A stretch of DNA of 64,000 nucleotides, taken from NCBI GenBank assembly GCA_039111475.1, contig JBCCIP010000001.1, forward strand, positions 214,857 through 278,856, read 5' to 3'. Source of the stretch: JAUIET01 sp039111475. GTDB lineage: Bacteria; Pseudomonadota; Gammaproteobacteria; Pseudomonadales; JAUIET01. Shown one piece after another: positions 16,270 to 24,678 of the stretch. Below the pieces are notes generated by a model, which was not told the origin of the DNA, did not search any database, and saw only the letters and a program-made list of their open reading frames with translations. Position 1 is the first letter of the stretch. The number at the start of each line of letters is the position of its first letter. The position numbers and the translations under genes are program-made.

Positions 16270-17598
16270 ATGGCGTGGGACTTTCAAACCGAGCCTGAGT
16301 TTCAGGCTAAGCTGGAATGGGCACGAGAGTTTATCGACAACAAGGTTAAACCACTGGATGTACTCTTTCCCGGGGAGCATGTGCTGTACGACAAATCCCA
16401 TCCGATATATGAAGCGCTTATTTTCTCGCTTCAGGATGAGGTTAGGAGTCAAGGTCTTTGGGCATGCCACCTTCCGCCTGAACTGGGCGGCCAGGGTTAC
16501 GGGCAGGTAAAGCTGGCCCTGCTGCAAGAGGTGTTGGGCCACGCCTTCTGGGCCATGGTTGTATTTGGTTGCCAGGCGCCTGATTCCGGTAATGCCGAAA
16601 TCCTCGCCCATTACGGTACGGATGATCAGAAAGCAAAGTATCTACAACCTTTGTTAGATGGAAAAATCAGTTCCTGCTTTTCCATGACCGAACCCCAGGC
16701 AGGCGCTGATCCCAGCCTGTTCGAGTGCAAAGCGATACGTGATGGTGATGAATGGGTGATCAGCGGCGAAAAGTGGTATTCGTCCAGCAGCAATGTGGCC
16801 GCATTCAACATTGTCATTGCCATCACCAATCCGGACGTACCCATTTATGAAGGCGCCTCTGTGTTCCTCGTGCCCACTAACAGCGCAGGCCTGGAAATAG
16901 TACGCACTACAGGCAACTTCTCAGACAACACCACAACAGAGCCCGGCATTCATCCCTACCTTCGCTATAACGGCGTTCGTGTACCACTGCACAATATGCT
17001 GGGCGAGGAAGGCAAAGGGTTTATGTTAGCCCAAGTGCGACTCGCTGGCGGGCGACTCCACCATGCCATGCGTGCCGTGGGCACATGCCAACGCGCTCTG
17101 GACATGATGTGCGAGCGCGCGCTCTCACGGAAAACCCGCAAAGGCACACTCGCGCGCAATTCCGTGGTGCAAGAGCAAATTGCAGACACCTGGCTTAAGG
17201 TACAGAATTTTCGCATGCAGGTGTTGCACGCCGCCTGGGTCATGGACCACGAGGGTCCGCTGGCCCATACCACTCGCCTGCATGTGGCGGGTGTGAAAGC
17301 GGCCACGCCTGAGGTCGTGAAAGAGGTTACCTGGTCTGCCATGCACCTACACGGTAGTCTCGGCGTTTCTAACGAACTGCCTTTTGGCGCTATGTGGGAC
17401 ATGGCACCGGTTCTAGCTTGCGCCGACGGTCCAACCGAAGTACACAAGAACACCATGGCCAAAGAGATTTTAAGGCATTACAAAGGCGGAGATACACTCT
17501 GGCCCGCTGAGCATCTGCCAGCGCGATATCAGGCGGCCCAAAAACAGTATGCTGACGTACTGGATCGAATTTCAGCCCCAATTGGCGGCGCGTCATAA
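16270..17598 (+). CDS. Acyl-CoA dehydrogenase, ACAD10/11 / LvaC-like
   Basis: This 442-residue FAD enzyme has ACAD landmarks CFSMTEPQAGADPS, WVISGEKWYSS and RLAGGRLHHAMRAVGTCQRALD. It also has the C-terminal FAD/partner segment LHGSLGVSNELPF and DGPTEVHKNTMAKEIL. Those motifs match the long ACAD10/ACAD11-like branch better than short-chain dehydrogenases. In that branch the enzyme removes phosphate from a 4-phosphoacyl-CoA to give an enoyl-CoA. The kinase that would supply it is the next gene, whose start overlaps this stop by one base. Human ACAD10 and ACAD11 carry both domains on one chain. The preceding SDR is 36 bases away. Confidence 0.9.
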   Translation: MAWDFQTEPEFQAKLEWAREFIDNKVKPLDVLFPGEHVLYDKSHPIYEALIFSLQDEVRSQGLWACHLPPELGGQGYGQVKLALLQEVLGHAFWAMVVFGCQAPDSGNAEILAHYGTDDQKAKYLQPLLDGKISSCFSMTEPQAGADPSLFECKAIRDGDEWVISGEKWYSSSSNVAAFNIVIAITNPDVPIYEGASVFLVPTNSAGLEIVRTTGNFSDNTTTEPGIHPYLRYNGVRVPLHNMLGEEGKGFMLAQVRLAGGRLHHAMRAVGTCQRALDMMCERALSRKTRKGTLARNSVVQEQIADTWLKVQNFRMQVLHAAWVMDHEGPLAHTTRLHVAGVKAATPEVVKEVTWSAMHLHGSLGVSNELPFGAMWDMAPVLACADGPTEVHKNTMAKEILRHYKGGDTLWPAEHLPARYQAAQKQYADVLDRISAPIGGAS

Positions 17599-18617
17599 TG
17601 AATGAGACAAGTCCACGTCTGATCGACAAGGATAAATTGGATGCGTGGCTGGTCAGCACAGGTCTGAAAACCGGTGACGACCTCAAAGTACACCCGCTGA
17701 AGGGTGGGCGCTCTAACGAAATGTTTGTTCTCGGATTCGACAACCACGAATGCGTATTACGTCGTCCTTCCGGTGTTGCGTGGGAGAAAGCCGAAAAAGG
17801 GCTAGAGCGAGAGTATCGTATTCAAGAAACCCTCAAAGACACCGAGGTTCCCTGCCCCACGCCTCTGGCAATTTGCCGGGACCAAAGTGTGCTCGGTACT
17901 ACCTTCTATATCATGGAGAAGGTTGACGGGTTTAACCCCGCCATGACTTTCCCGGACGCATTTATGGCAGACGACGATGTGAAAGTTCAAACCGCCGTTG
18001 CCGGTCTTAATGCGATCGCCAGCCTGCATTCTGTGGACTGGCAGGCCTGCGGCTTAACAGATTTCGGCCGCCCCGCCGACTTCCATCACAGACAAGTGAG
18101 CCGCTGGAGCAAGCAGTTAAAAAGTTATGCCGGCAGAGATCTTCCGGAACTTGTTGAAGTGGGGTCGTGGATTGGAAGCAACATTCCCGACAACTGGCGG
18201 CCGACTATCATGCACGGAGATTATCACCCGCTGAATGTTCTGATGGCCAACCAACTTCCTCCTCGAATTAGCGCAATTGTCGACTGGGAGACATGCACCA
18301 TCGGCGACCCCTTCCTCGACGTTGTTGGCTACCTGGACGTTTGGAACGATGCCAACGGAGCCTTGGGTTTCCCGGATGGGGATTACCTGCTGGACTGCTA
18401 TTTATCGCAAGTGGATTTTGAGCCTGACAACTATCGCTACTACCAAGCGCTCTACTATTTCAGGCAGGCCGTGCTTTTGGAGGGCATCTACCAACGCTCT
18501 CTGCTCGATGATTCACGGGAAACCCAATACGGCGTTGGCGATCACGTAGATCGCTTGGTAGAGCGTGCAAGCAAGGTGATTTGCAGCCAAAACCCAGCAG
18601 CTCGCTGTATATTGTAA
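17598..18617 (+). CDS. APH-family kinase, ACAD10/11 N-domain / LvaA-like
   Basis: This 339-residue protein has the aminoglycoside-phosphotransferase kinase fold. The phosphate-binding region is PLKGGRSNEMF (about 33-43). The catalytic loop is HGDYHPLNVL, with Asp208 and Asn213, and the metal-binding motif is IVDWE with Asp229. Next to an ACAD10/11-like dehydrogenase, an antibiotic-resistance role is unlikely. The expected substrate is a 4-hydroxyacyl-CoA, which it would phosphorylate for elimination by its neighbour. The genes overlap by one base, so equal expression is likely. It is the last gene of the plus-strand operon before the LysR regulator. Confidence 0.88.
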   Translation: MNETSPRLIDKDKLDAWLVSTGLKTGDDLKVHPLKGGRSNEMFVLGFDNHECVLRRPSGVAWEKAEKGLEREYRIQETLKDTEVPCPTPLAICRDQSVLGTTFYIMEKVDGFNPAMTFPDAFMADDDVKVQTAVAGLNAIASLHSVDWQACGLTDFGRPADFHHRQVSRWSKQLKSYAGRDLPELVEVGSWIGSNIPDNWRPTIMHGDYHPLNVLMANQLPPRISAIVDWETCTIGDPFLDVVGYLDVWNDANGALGFPDGDYLLDCYLSQVDFEPDNYRYYQALYYFRQAVLLEGIYQRSLLDDSRETQYGVGDHVDRLVERASKVICSQNPAARCIL

Positions 18618-18679
18618 TAGGCGAGTTTCTCTGAGAGACTGCTCTGGCACTTGCAAGAACCCAAAGAGTAACAACAATA

Positions 18680-19585
18680 ATGCTTGATGATGCAGCGGTG
18701 TTTGCCAAGGTCGTTGAATGCCAGAGTTTTAGCAGGGCTGCTCGAGAGCTGAATACAAGCCATTCTTCTGTCAGCAAGCGCATTCACCGACTGGAGAAGC
18801 ACTTTGACACGTTGTTGCTCTACCGAAACTCACGTGGTGTACAACTGACCACTCAGGGCGAGGCTTACTACGCGGTTCTAAGGCAGGCGTTGGATAAAGC
18901 GACTGAAGCCGAACAGGTACTGCGCGAGGCCTCGACCTTAATGCAGGGAGTGATTCGCATCGCAGCGGGACCCAGTTTCACAAACCATGTGTTGGCACCC
19001 GCACTGGCTGGTTTTGTTGAGGATCATCCAGGCATCTCGTTTCACCTGTCAGTTCGCACCGAACCTATTTCGGCGGCCTCAGAAGGCGCCGACATTATGT
19101 TCCAGTGGGGTGATTTAAAAGACAGCGGCATGATTGCCACACAAATTATGCGCGATGAACTGTTGACTGTATGCGCTCCATCCTATTATAGAAAACACTC
19201 CCTCGATACTGCGAGCGAAGAGGAAATATACAGCAGCTTTATCTCAGCATCCGATAACTATGTCTCCCGGTCGCTATACGCGGAATTATCAAACGATACG
19301 AATTTCGGCTTTCCGCAAATTGTTGTCGACGATATCGAAGCTGTTCTGGCCCTCGTTATCGCCGGGGCAGGAGTCACCACATTGCCTCGCTTCGCTGTTA
19401 TCGATCATCTTAAACATAACCGTTTGGTGGTGGTTAGCCGGTCTAGCGGTCCGTACCGAATCGATGGGCATGCTGTGTTTCATGCACCACCTTCTCAAAA
19501 CCCGCGCATTAGTAAGTTCATGGATTACGTGAAAAACACAGTCGCTGATATACAACGCCAAGAGAAGACGCTTCATTCTGACTGA
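18680..19585 (+). CDS. LysR family transcriptional regulator
   Basis: This 301-residue LysR regulator has an N-terminal helix-turn-helix: VVECQSFSRAARELNTSHSSVSKRIHRLEKH, residues about 11-41. The effector-binding domain follows from about residue 90. The C-terminus resembles the group that controls oxidation and fatty-acid-like catabolic genes. It starts 62 bases after the kinase gene on the same strand, with a degenerate start region (no clear Shine-Dalgarno). It may be co-transcribed or have its own promoter. Its targets are not evident. The SDR genes on the opposite strand downstream are candidates. Confidence 0.92.
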   Translation: MLDDAAVFAKVVECQSFSRAARELNTSHSSVSKRIHRLEKHFDTLLLYRNSRGVQLTTQGEAYYAVLRQALDKATEAEQVLREASTLMQGVIRIAAGPSFTNHVLAPALAGFVEDHPGISFHLSVRTEPISAASEGADIMFQWGDLKDSGMIATQIMRDELLTVCAPSYYRKHSLDTASEEEIYSSFISASDNYVSRSLYAELSNDTNFGFPQIVVDDIEAVLALVIAGAGVTTLPRFAVIDHLKHNRLVVVSRSSGPYRIDGHAVFHAPPSQNPRISKFMDYVKNTVADIQRQEKTLHSD

Positions 19586-19639
19586 TACTGGCATCGCGAT
19601 GGCTGCGAAACTTAGTGATCGAGTCTATCGCGCTCTTTT

Positions 19640-19837
19640 GACCAATCACAAGATTCCGTGCCCTGGGCTTCCGCCATGCCAGTAACCGCTGCTGTTAAAA
19701 CTCAAAAGGGGTGTTTTTCCTGAGTAAGCAGCCATCTTGTCCGGGTGTAATAAGCCGCCCTGAGAGGCAATATTGATGGTCAGACCACGTTCCTGTTGCA
19801 TCATCGGCCGGAAAGCATGCGGAATTCCACTCACGTT
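19640..19837 (-). pseudogene. Remnant of a short-chain dehydrogenase
   Basis: The minus strand encodes GIPHAFRPMMQQERG, then INIASQGGLL and MAAYSG, which are the Ser and Tyr/Lys regions of an SDR. After YSG the similarity continues one frame over as KHPF-stop-VLTAAVTGMAEAQG. This parallels the YSGSKHGVVGLTASVAGEAEAHG segment of the intact SDR at 5679-6509. Both ends are missing, and there is at least one frameshift and one stop, so it is not functional. It lies directly downstream of the intact SDR at 19848-20681. Confidence 0.7.
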
Positions 19838-19847
19838 GCTTCCAGAG

Positions 19848-20681
19848 TCAATGCAATTGTGAAATATCGAAAGCTCTAGATATACGCGCAAATCGCGCCT
19901 CTATTGCCGCTCGCTGCGGACTGTCCGCCATTACCCAGGTTACGTTCCCGCGAATTCCGGTGATCAGATTCCGGATACAATGCTCAGCGCTGACTGTTTG
20001 GCCGGTTTCTCCTAAGTGTGCCAACAAAATTTCGAAATCTTTGTCGGAAAGCGGTTCGCCCCGGCCGCTGGACTTGGGTCTATTGCGTTCGCTATTTGTA
20101 ATTTCAGATTCGGTACCACCAGGCATTAGCAATGTAACGCCAATATCATCACCAGCAATTTCATCTCTCAGTGTTTCTGCGTAAGACATTTGTGCATGCT
20201 TGCTTGCGTTATAAACGCCTTTACCCGGAGCTGATGCCATCAGGCCCGCCATCGAATTGGTGATAACAATGTGTGCATCTCCAGCGTTCTCGAGAAGTTG
20301 GGGCAAGAACGCATCCACAGTACGTATGGTGCCAAATACATTGACATCAAACACCCATTGCCAGTCTTTCTGTGTACGAGTTGCAAAGGTACCAAGCATT
20401 AGAACACCCGCATTAGCTACCAATAGATGAGCGTTGCCATACCATTCACGGCTTTGCTGGGAGAGTTCAGCGCACGATGCTGAACAGGTGATGTCAACAT
20501 GGGCAGCTGTAGCAATACCCCCTCTCTCAACAATACCAGTTGCCTGGATTTGAGCTTTTTCCAATTCAATATCAGCAACCACTACTCGAGAGCCTTCTGT
20601 CGCAAACAACCGGCATATGGCCGCGCCAATACCGCTGCCGCCCCCTGTCACTATAACTGTTTTGTCGTTGAAATCTCGCAT
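19848..20681 (-). CDS. Short-chain dehydrogenase/reductase
   Basis: This 277-residue SDR has TGGGSGIG at residues 12-19 and Asp37 after strand 2, favouring NAD(H). The usual NNAG is replaced by VANAG. Ser143 lies in TNSMAG, and YNASK gives Tyr157/Lys161. The C-terminal 60 residues (DKDFEILLAHLGETGQTVS onwards) are a longer cap than in FabG-type proteins. The start at 20681 is the family start. The gene is divergent from the CMD/DUF3604 pair, with 287 bases between, and an SDR remnant lies just past its stop. The substrate is unknown. Confidence 0.9.
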   Translation of the reverse strand: MRDFNDKTVIVTGGGSGIGAAICRLFATEGSRVVVADIELEKAQIQATGIVERGGIATAAHVDITCSASCAELSQQSREWYGNAHLLVANAGVLMLGTFATRTQKDWQWVFDVNVFGTIRTVDAFLPQLLENAGDAHIVITNSMAGLMASAPGKGVYNASKHAQMSYAETLRDEIAGDDIGVTLLMPGGTESEITNSERNRPKSSGRGEPLSDKDFEILLAHLGETGQTVSAEHCIRNLITGIRGNVTWVMADSPQRAAIEARFARISRAFDISQLH

Positions 20682-20968
20682 GGCTGATGCCCCGTTTTGA
20701 TGTCAAAGTCGGTAGACGAGTGATGCACCTAAGGTTCTCGGTGCGACGAAGGACTGCTTGTGCGTTGCTAAGAGGTCGAAAGTTCATATTGCCATTTCCG
20801 ATTCCGCTAATTCTGGCCTTCATTTTCAGGCAGATCTTACTAACTGCGGGTTCCGGACCGGTAGTACTCATTCGGAACAGCTGCTGTTCCTGCCTGCCCT
20901 TTCTGAATCAAAATAGACTGGTTATATTCGCCTGTCAGCGATAAGAAACTGCTTCCGGAGAGTGCCAA

Positions 20969-21364
20969 ATGACCGATGAACGCCGCGCATTAGGAAACGA
21001 GATGTATAAAAAGGTTGTACCCAATGGCCTCGATTTCGAACCCTACGACCCTATTACCACCTGGACACGCGACGTTGTTTTCGGTGAGCTTTGGCAGCGA
21101 GACATACTAAGCATGCGTGAACGGCGCTTGATCTGCATTCTGTGTGCCGCCGCCGCGGGTTCGGATATCGCCCTTGAGAATCATATTGGTGGCGCGCTGG
21201 ACAGCGGAGATTTCAACATCGAGGAGTTACAGGAGGTATGCCTGTATTTTGGCAATTACTACGGATTCACCAACAGCATGGCGCTTAACACAGAGATCAA
21301 TAAGCGCTTATTCTCAGGTGCAACCAACAACAGTAATGCGACGGATGCACATCAGGGTAATTAG
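20969..21364 (+). CDS. Carboxymuconolactone decarboxylase / AhpD-like family protein
   Basis: This 131-residue paralogue of the protein at 11712-12095 shares GELWQRDILSMRERRLICILCAAAA with the FAEVWTRETLSMRDKR segment there. Both also carry a YYGF/YCGY motif before the last helix. No CxxC pair is seen. AhpD-type peroxidase activity is therefore unlikely, and a decarboxylase or isomerase-like role is more plausible. The last 29 bases overlap the predicted start of the DUF3604 lipoprotein gene, so the pair is translationally linked. The same pair of families also occurs, more loosely, elsewhere in this window (DUF3604 at 1-1742, CMD at 11712). Confidence 0.83.
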   Translation: MTDERRALGNEMYKKVVPNGLDFEPYDPITTWTRDVVFGELWQRDILSMRERRLICILCAAAAGSDIALENHIGGALDSGDFNIEELQEVCLYFGNYYGFTNSMALNTEINKRLFSGATNNSNATDAHQGN

Positions 21365-23222
21365 TTCAGCGGCTGCCGCGCTCACTATTATTTTAACTGT
21401 TGGCTGCAGCCCGGTGGCAGACCCCAGCCTGCATCCTGAGTTCAACGCCTCCACTGCTACCCGTATTCCTGCAAAGCCCAGCAGTTCATTCAATCCAAAC
21501 GGCAATCTATATTGGGGAGATATTCATATTCACACCGGACTCTCAGCCGGCGCCTGGTTCCAGGGAGTTCGGTCTACGCCCAACGATGCCTACACATTCG
21601 CTCGTGGTGGAGAAATCGAGCACACGGCCGGCTACGGCATTAGAATTCGCCGCCCTCTGGACTTCGCGGCGGTCACTGACCACGCCGAGTATCTGGGATT
21701 TCTGCAAGCGCGCGATCCGGATCATGCGCTCAATAATCGTAGCCTGCGCCAGAGGTTGTTAAATGATGGCAGATTAAGCAACACGTGGACATTCTTTCGT
21801 TCGCTGACATCGAGCAAAATTGAAAACTATGATTTAACGGGTTGGGAACGGCTCAGCCGCGCCGCCTGGCAAGAAACCATCGATGCGGCTGAGAACCACA
21901 ACCTTCCCGGCCAATTCACCACGTTTATTGCCTATGAGTGGACATCGATGCCGGAAGCAAGAAATCTTCACCGCAACGTGATCTATCGCGGGATCAATGT
22001 GCCTGAACTACCATTTAGCGCGGCCGACTCTGAAGATCCGCGCGATCTGTGGACTCGTCTTGAAAAAGAACGAGAACAAGGCATGGATAATTTCGCAATT
22101 CCGCACAACGGCAATCTCAGCGACGGCACTATGTTTGGCGAGACCATGTTCGATGGTGGCCCCATGAACACCAAGTACGCTGAGCGCCGCCTACGTAACG
22201 AACCTCTCACCGAAATATTTCAAATAAAAGGCTCTGCAGAAACGCATCCTGATTTGTCGCCAAAGGATACTTTTGCAGGATTTGAAATTTTCGATACGGT
22301 GTTATCATCAGACTTGCGAAAGTCTGAACCCAAAGGCAGTTACCTGCGCGATGCGCTGAGGCTTGGCCTGGAAATGTCACACAATGAAGGCTTTAACCCC
22401 TACCGTTTTGGCGTCATTGGAAGTACTGATTCGCACAACTCCAGCTCCCCGATCGAAGAAGACAATTTCCACGGTAAACTTCCTTTATTAGATGGTAGCG
22501 CAGGTATTCGGCTGCGTGCGAGTACGTTTTTCCCTGAGGAAATGCAGGGCGGCACCAACTGGAGTGCAGCTGGCTTAGCCGCTGTATGGGCAGAGGAGAA
22601 CACCAGAGACGCACTGTACGAAGCCATGCAGCGCAAAGAAACTTACGCCACTTCCGGCTCGCGTATCCGCGTACGATTCTTTGGTGGCTGGGGACTCAGC
22701 GAAAATCTCCTTTCTGATTCCGACTGGTTAAACGAGGCGCGTATTCGAGCTGTGCCCATGGGAAGCCAGCTGCCAGATAACAAGAACAAAAGCAGCGGTG
22801 CACCTCAGTTTGTGGTTGCTGCCCACCGTGATCCGGAGGGTGCGAATCTCGATCGGATTCAGATAGTCAAAGCGTGGGTAGATGAGAGTGGACAATCGTT
22901 TGAAAAAATCTTTGACGTGGCCTGGTCTGGGGAGCGAACACTCGATGAAGAGTCCAACAAACTGCCGCCAATTGGAAATTCGGTCAACCTAGCTGAGGCG
23001 TCCTACACAAATTCAATTGGCACGTCCGCATTAGGTGTGGTTTGGCAAGACCCCGAATTCTCTCCAGAGAACGAGACCTTTTATTATGTGCGCGTACTCG
23101 AGATACCCACTCCGCGTTGGAGTACCTATGACGCTAAACGAATGGGAATGAAAGCCCCGGAACCCGCAACCATCCAGGAGCGAGCGGTCACTTCAGCCAT
23201 TTGGTACAAAGGTCGTCAATAA
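21336..23222 (+). CDS. DUF3604 family lipoprotein, PHP-like metal hydrolase fold
   Basis: This lipoprotein of about 628 residues has a lipobox, LTVGC, that puts it in the envelope. The metal-site-like motifs are WGDIHIHTGLS, AVTDHAEYLG, IPHNGN and IGSTDSHNS, in the same order as in the paralogue at 1-1742. The C-terminal third has PFVVAAHRDPEGANLDRIQIVKAW-like and YYVRVLEIPTPRW motifs typical of full-length DUF3604. I set the start at 21336 because a signal peptide follows. An ATG at 21345 is also possible, and the much longer reading frame from 21144 overlaps the CMD gene. The HxH-type motifs suggest a phosphoesterase or amidohydrolase-like activity, but the substrate is unknown. Confidence 0.88.
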   Translation: MRRMHIRVISSAAAALTIILTVGCSPVADPSLHPEFNASTATRIPAKPSSSFNPNGNLYWGDIHIHTGLSAGAWFQGVRSTPNDAYTFARGGEIEHTAGYGIRIRRPLDFAAVTDHAEYLGFLQARDPDHALNNRSLRQRLLNDGRLSNTWTFFRSLTSSKIENYDLTGWERLSRAAWQETIDAAENHNLPGQFTTFIAYEWTSMPEARNLHRNVIYRGINVPELPFSAADSEDPRDLWTRLEKEREQGMDNFAIPHNGNLSDGTMFGETMFDGGPMNTKYAERRLRNEPLTEIFQIKGSAETHPDLSPKDTFAGFEIFDTVLSSDLRKSEPKGSYLRDALRLGLEMSHNEGFNPYRFGVIGSTDSHNSSSPIEEDNFHGKLPLLDGSAGIRLRASTFFPEEMQGGTNWSAAGLAAVWAEENTRDALYEAMQRKETYATSGSRIRVRFFGGWGLSENLLSDSDWLNEARIRAVPMGSQLPDNKNKSSGAPQFVVAAHRDPEGANLDRIQIVKAWVDESGQSFEKIFDVAWSGERTLDEESNKLPPIGNSVNLAEASYTNSIGTSALGVVWQDPEFSPENETFYYVRVLEIPTPRWSTYDAKRMGMKAPEPATIQERAVTSAIWYKGRQ

Positions 23223-23460
23223 GACATCGACTTTGTGTCGAACTAAAGGCCATTCCGTTAAAATCGAAGCAGTGCATTTGCAAATTGATAAGGTCGTATT
23301 GAACTTCACTCATCTCAGTTTTTCGATCGCCAATCTCGATCCAGCTCACTAAGTCCTCCCACAAAGCTAATGAGTAACGTTTTGGATTCCTGGGTCAACC
23401 ACGCGAACTAACTCGCGAGACGACAGTGTTGGACCTAGTAGTATTTCTTTCAGTACTTGC

Positions 23461-23865
23461 CTATTCCTGCTTCAGATTCTGAAACAAAGCAGTTTTCGCC
23501 GCAGCCCCATCAAAAGTAATGGTTACTTCACAAGTTTCTTGCCCATTCACTCTCGCGATTAGATGATCCGAAAAATCGGCTGATGATTCTCTGAAGTTTT
23601 GAATTGCCCGCCACACCACCTCAGGCTGCAAGATTTGAAGCTGAACGACATTGAGCAATTTGTCTATCACGTCCGCTATTCATTCCCTGCATACTTTGTA
23701 GTTTCCACTCAATACCCAACACAGTTCGCACAAAACAATATGATTGACGAATCCTGGAGCATCAACCGTGCGCTTGTCCTCAATAAATCTATTCGCTAAC
23801 TCGGCCTGTTTCTTGTCGTCTTGAACAAGGTAAAGTACCAGAACATTGGTATCTAGGCCGATGAA
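23461..23865 (-). pseudogene. vapC: vapC-type PIN-domain toxin, disrupted
   Basis: The minus strand encodes IGLDTNVLVLYLVQDD, which holds the first PIN-domain Asp, then CELCWVLSGNYK. A TGA stop follows at 23680-23682, and after it in the same frame comes ADVIDKLLNVVQ, then SADFSDHLIARV and ITFDGAAAKTALF, the remaining PIN motifs. A normal VapC has no break here. The usual start Met is also replaced by Phe. The only ATG is far upstream at 23913, inside the antitoxin gene. This is a decayed toxin gene. Confidence 0.8.
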
Positions 23866-24101
23866 CGCCCAGCCCCTTTTCGTTTGATAGTAGCGTTCAT
23901 TGCTTTTGTGCATAATGGTTTGGCGGGCCTGGGGATCATTCCTTTGAGTGTAGAAACATCTTCATTTGCGGGAACTAGATAAACGTGCCCAGAATAATCA
24001 GTGAGAAATTGAACGCGATCGCCTGGCTCAGGACTTTGCTGATCTCGAATGTGCTTAGGAATCGTTATCTGACCTTTGCTAGCGATCTTGGCTGCAGACA
24101 T
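23853..24101 (-). CDS. vapB: AbrB/SpoVT-type antitoxin (VapB-like)
   Basis: This 82-residue protein begins MSAAKIASKGQITIPKHIRD, the swapped-hairpin AbrB DNA-binding motif found in VapB antitoxins. Its C-terminal tail STLKGMIPRPAKPLCTKAMNAT is the usual toxin-binding segment. It overlaps the start of the broken PIN-domain toxin, the normal VapBC layout. With the toxin inactive, the antitoxin may persist only as a repressor or be drifting. Confidence 0.82.
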   Translation of the reverse strand: MSAAKIASKGQITIPKHIRDQQSPEPGDRVQFLTDYSGHVYLVPANEDVSTLKGMIPRPAKPLCTKAMNATIKRKGAGRSSA

Positions 24102-24678
24102 GGAGAATGCTCCTAACGGGATATCCTTGCATTATATAAACTTCCTTATATTTAGTAATGCTTTTTGGATCCATATGTCGGACACTTAGGCTACCTCCAA
24201 TCATCAACCTCATTGACAATCTCCTCAAAGCTAATGGCTTTGGAAGTTTAGCTTTTCAGAGCTAACGACCGACGATCGTGCAAATTAGGCTCGATTTGGT
24301 TCCACTTCGATCCAAGGATCTGGTGAAAAACCAAATCGTCGTTTGGAATGGCGCAGTGTATTTAGAACTAACAGAATCAATTGATTAAAAGGCACATTCC
24401 GCAAAATATATTTATTTTAAATCAAATACCTGTGGCACTTGCCAAAATCGAAAATGCCAGTAACTGATAGATAATCGCAGCTATATACAGAACATTTGGT
24501 ACAAATCTGGCACATGAAATTGCGAACGCTACTAGTAAACGGGATACCTGCACGCCGCCAAGAAACCTGACAATAAATACCCTTTAACACAAATAGCTTG
24601 ATATTTTCCGTAGCGACTAAGATGCCACGTTCCGTTGAGCGCCTTTCGCTCCGTGCTTAGGCGTCAATTCGTAACGTC
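24102..24678. other. Gene-free stretch with a 17-base repeat and a hairpin
   Basis: No credible reading frame is present. It holds a short hairpin, TTAGCT-N6-AGCTAA (24248-24265), and one copy of TTGGTACAAATCTGGCA (24496-24512). That sequence recurs exactly at 35693-35709, just past the ISL3 transposase remnant. The region looks like the scar of past insertions. I see no terminator or RNA gene. Confidence 0.5.
24496..24512 (+). repeat. 17-base direct repeat, copy 1
   Basis: TTGGTACAAATCTGGCA is identical to 35693-35709 in the same orientation. Similarity weakens quickly outside the 17 bases. It may be the end of a mobile element, since copy 2 lies 40 bases beyond an ISL3 transposase remnant. 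Confidence 0.5.

Noticed and set aside
17598..18617. Aminoglycoside resistance gene
   Set aside because: The APH fold is shared with ACAD10/11-type kinases and the adjacent gene is an ACAD10/11-like dehydrogenase, so resistance is not supported.
24102..24678. Hidden gene in the gap after vapB
   Set aside because: Short frames only, with no domain similarity; treated as non-coding.
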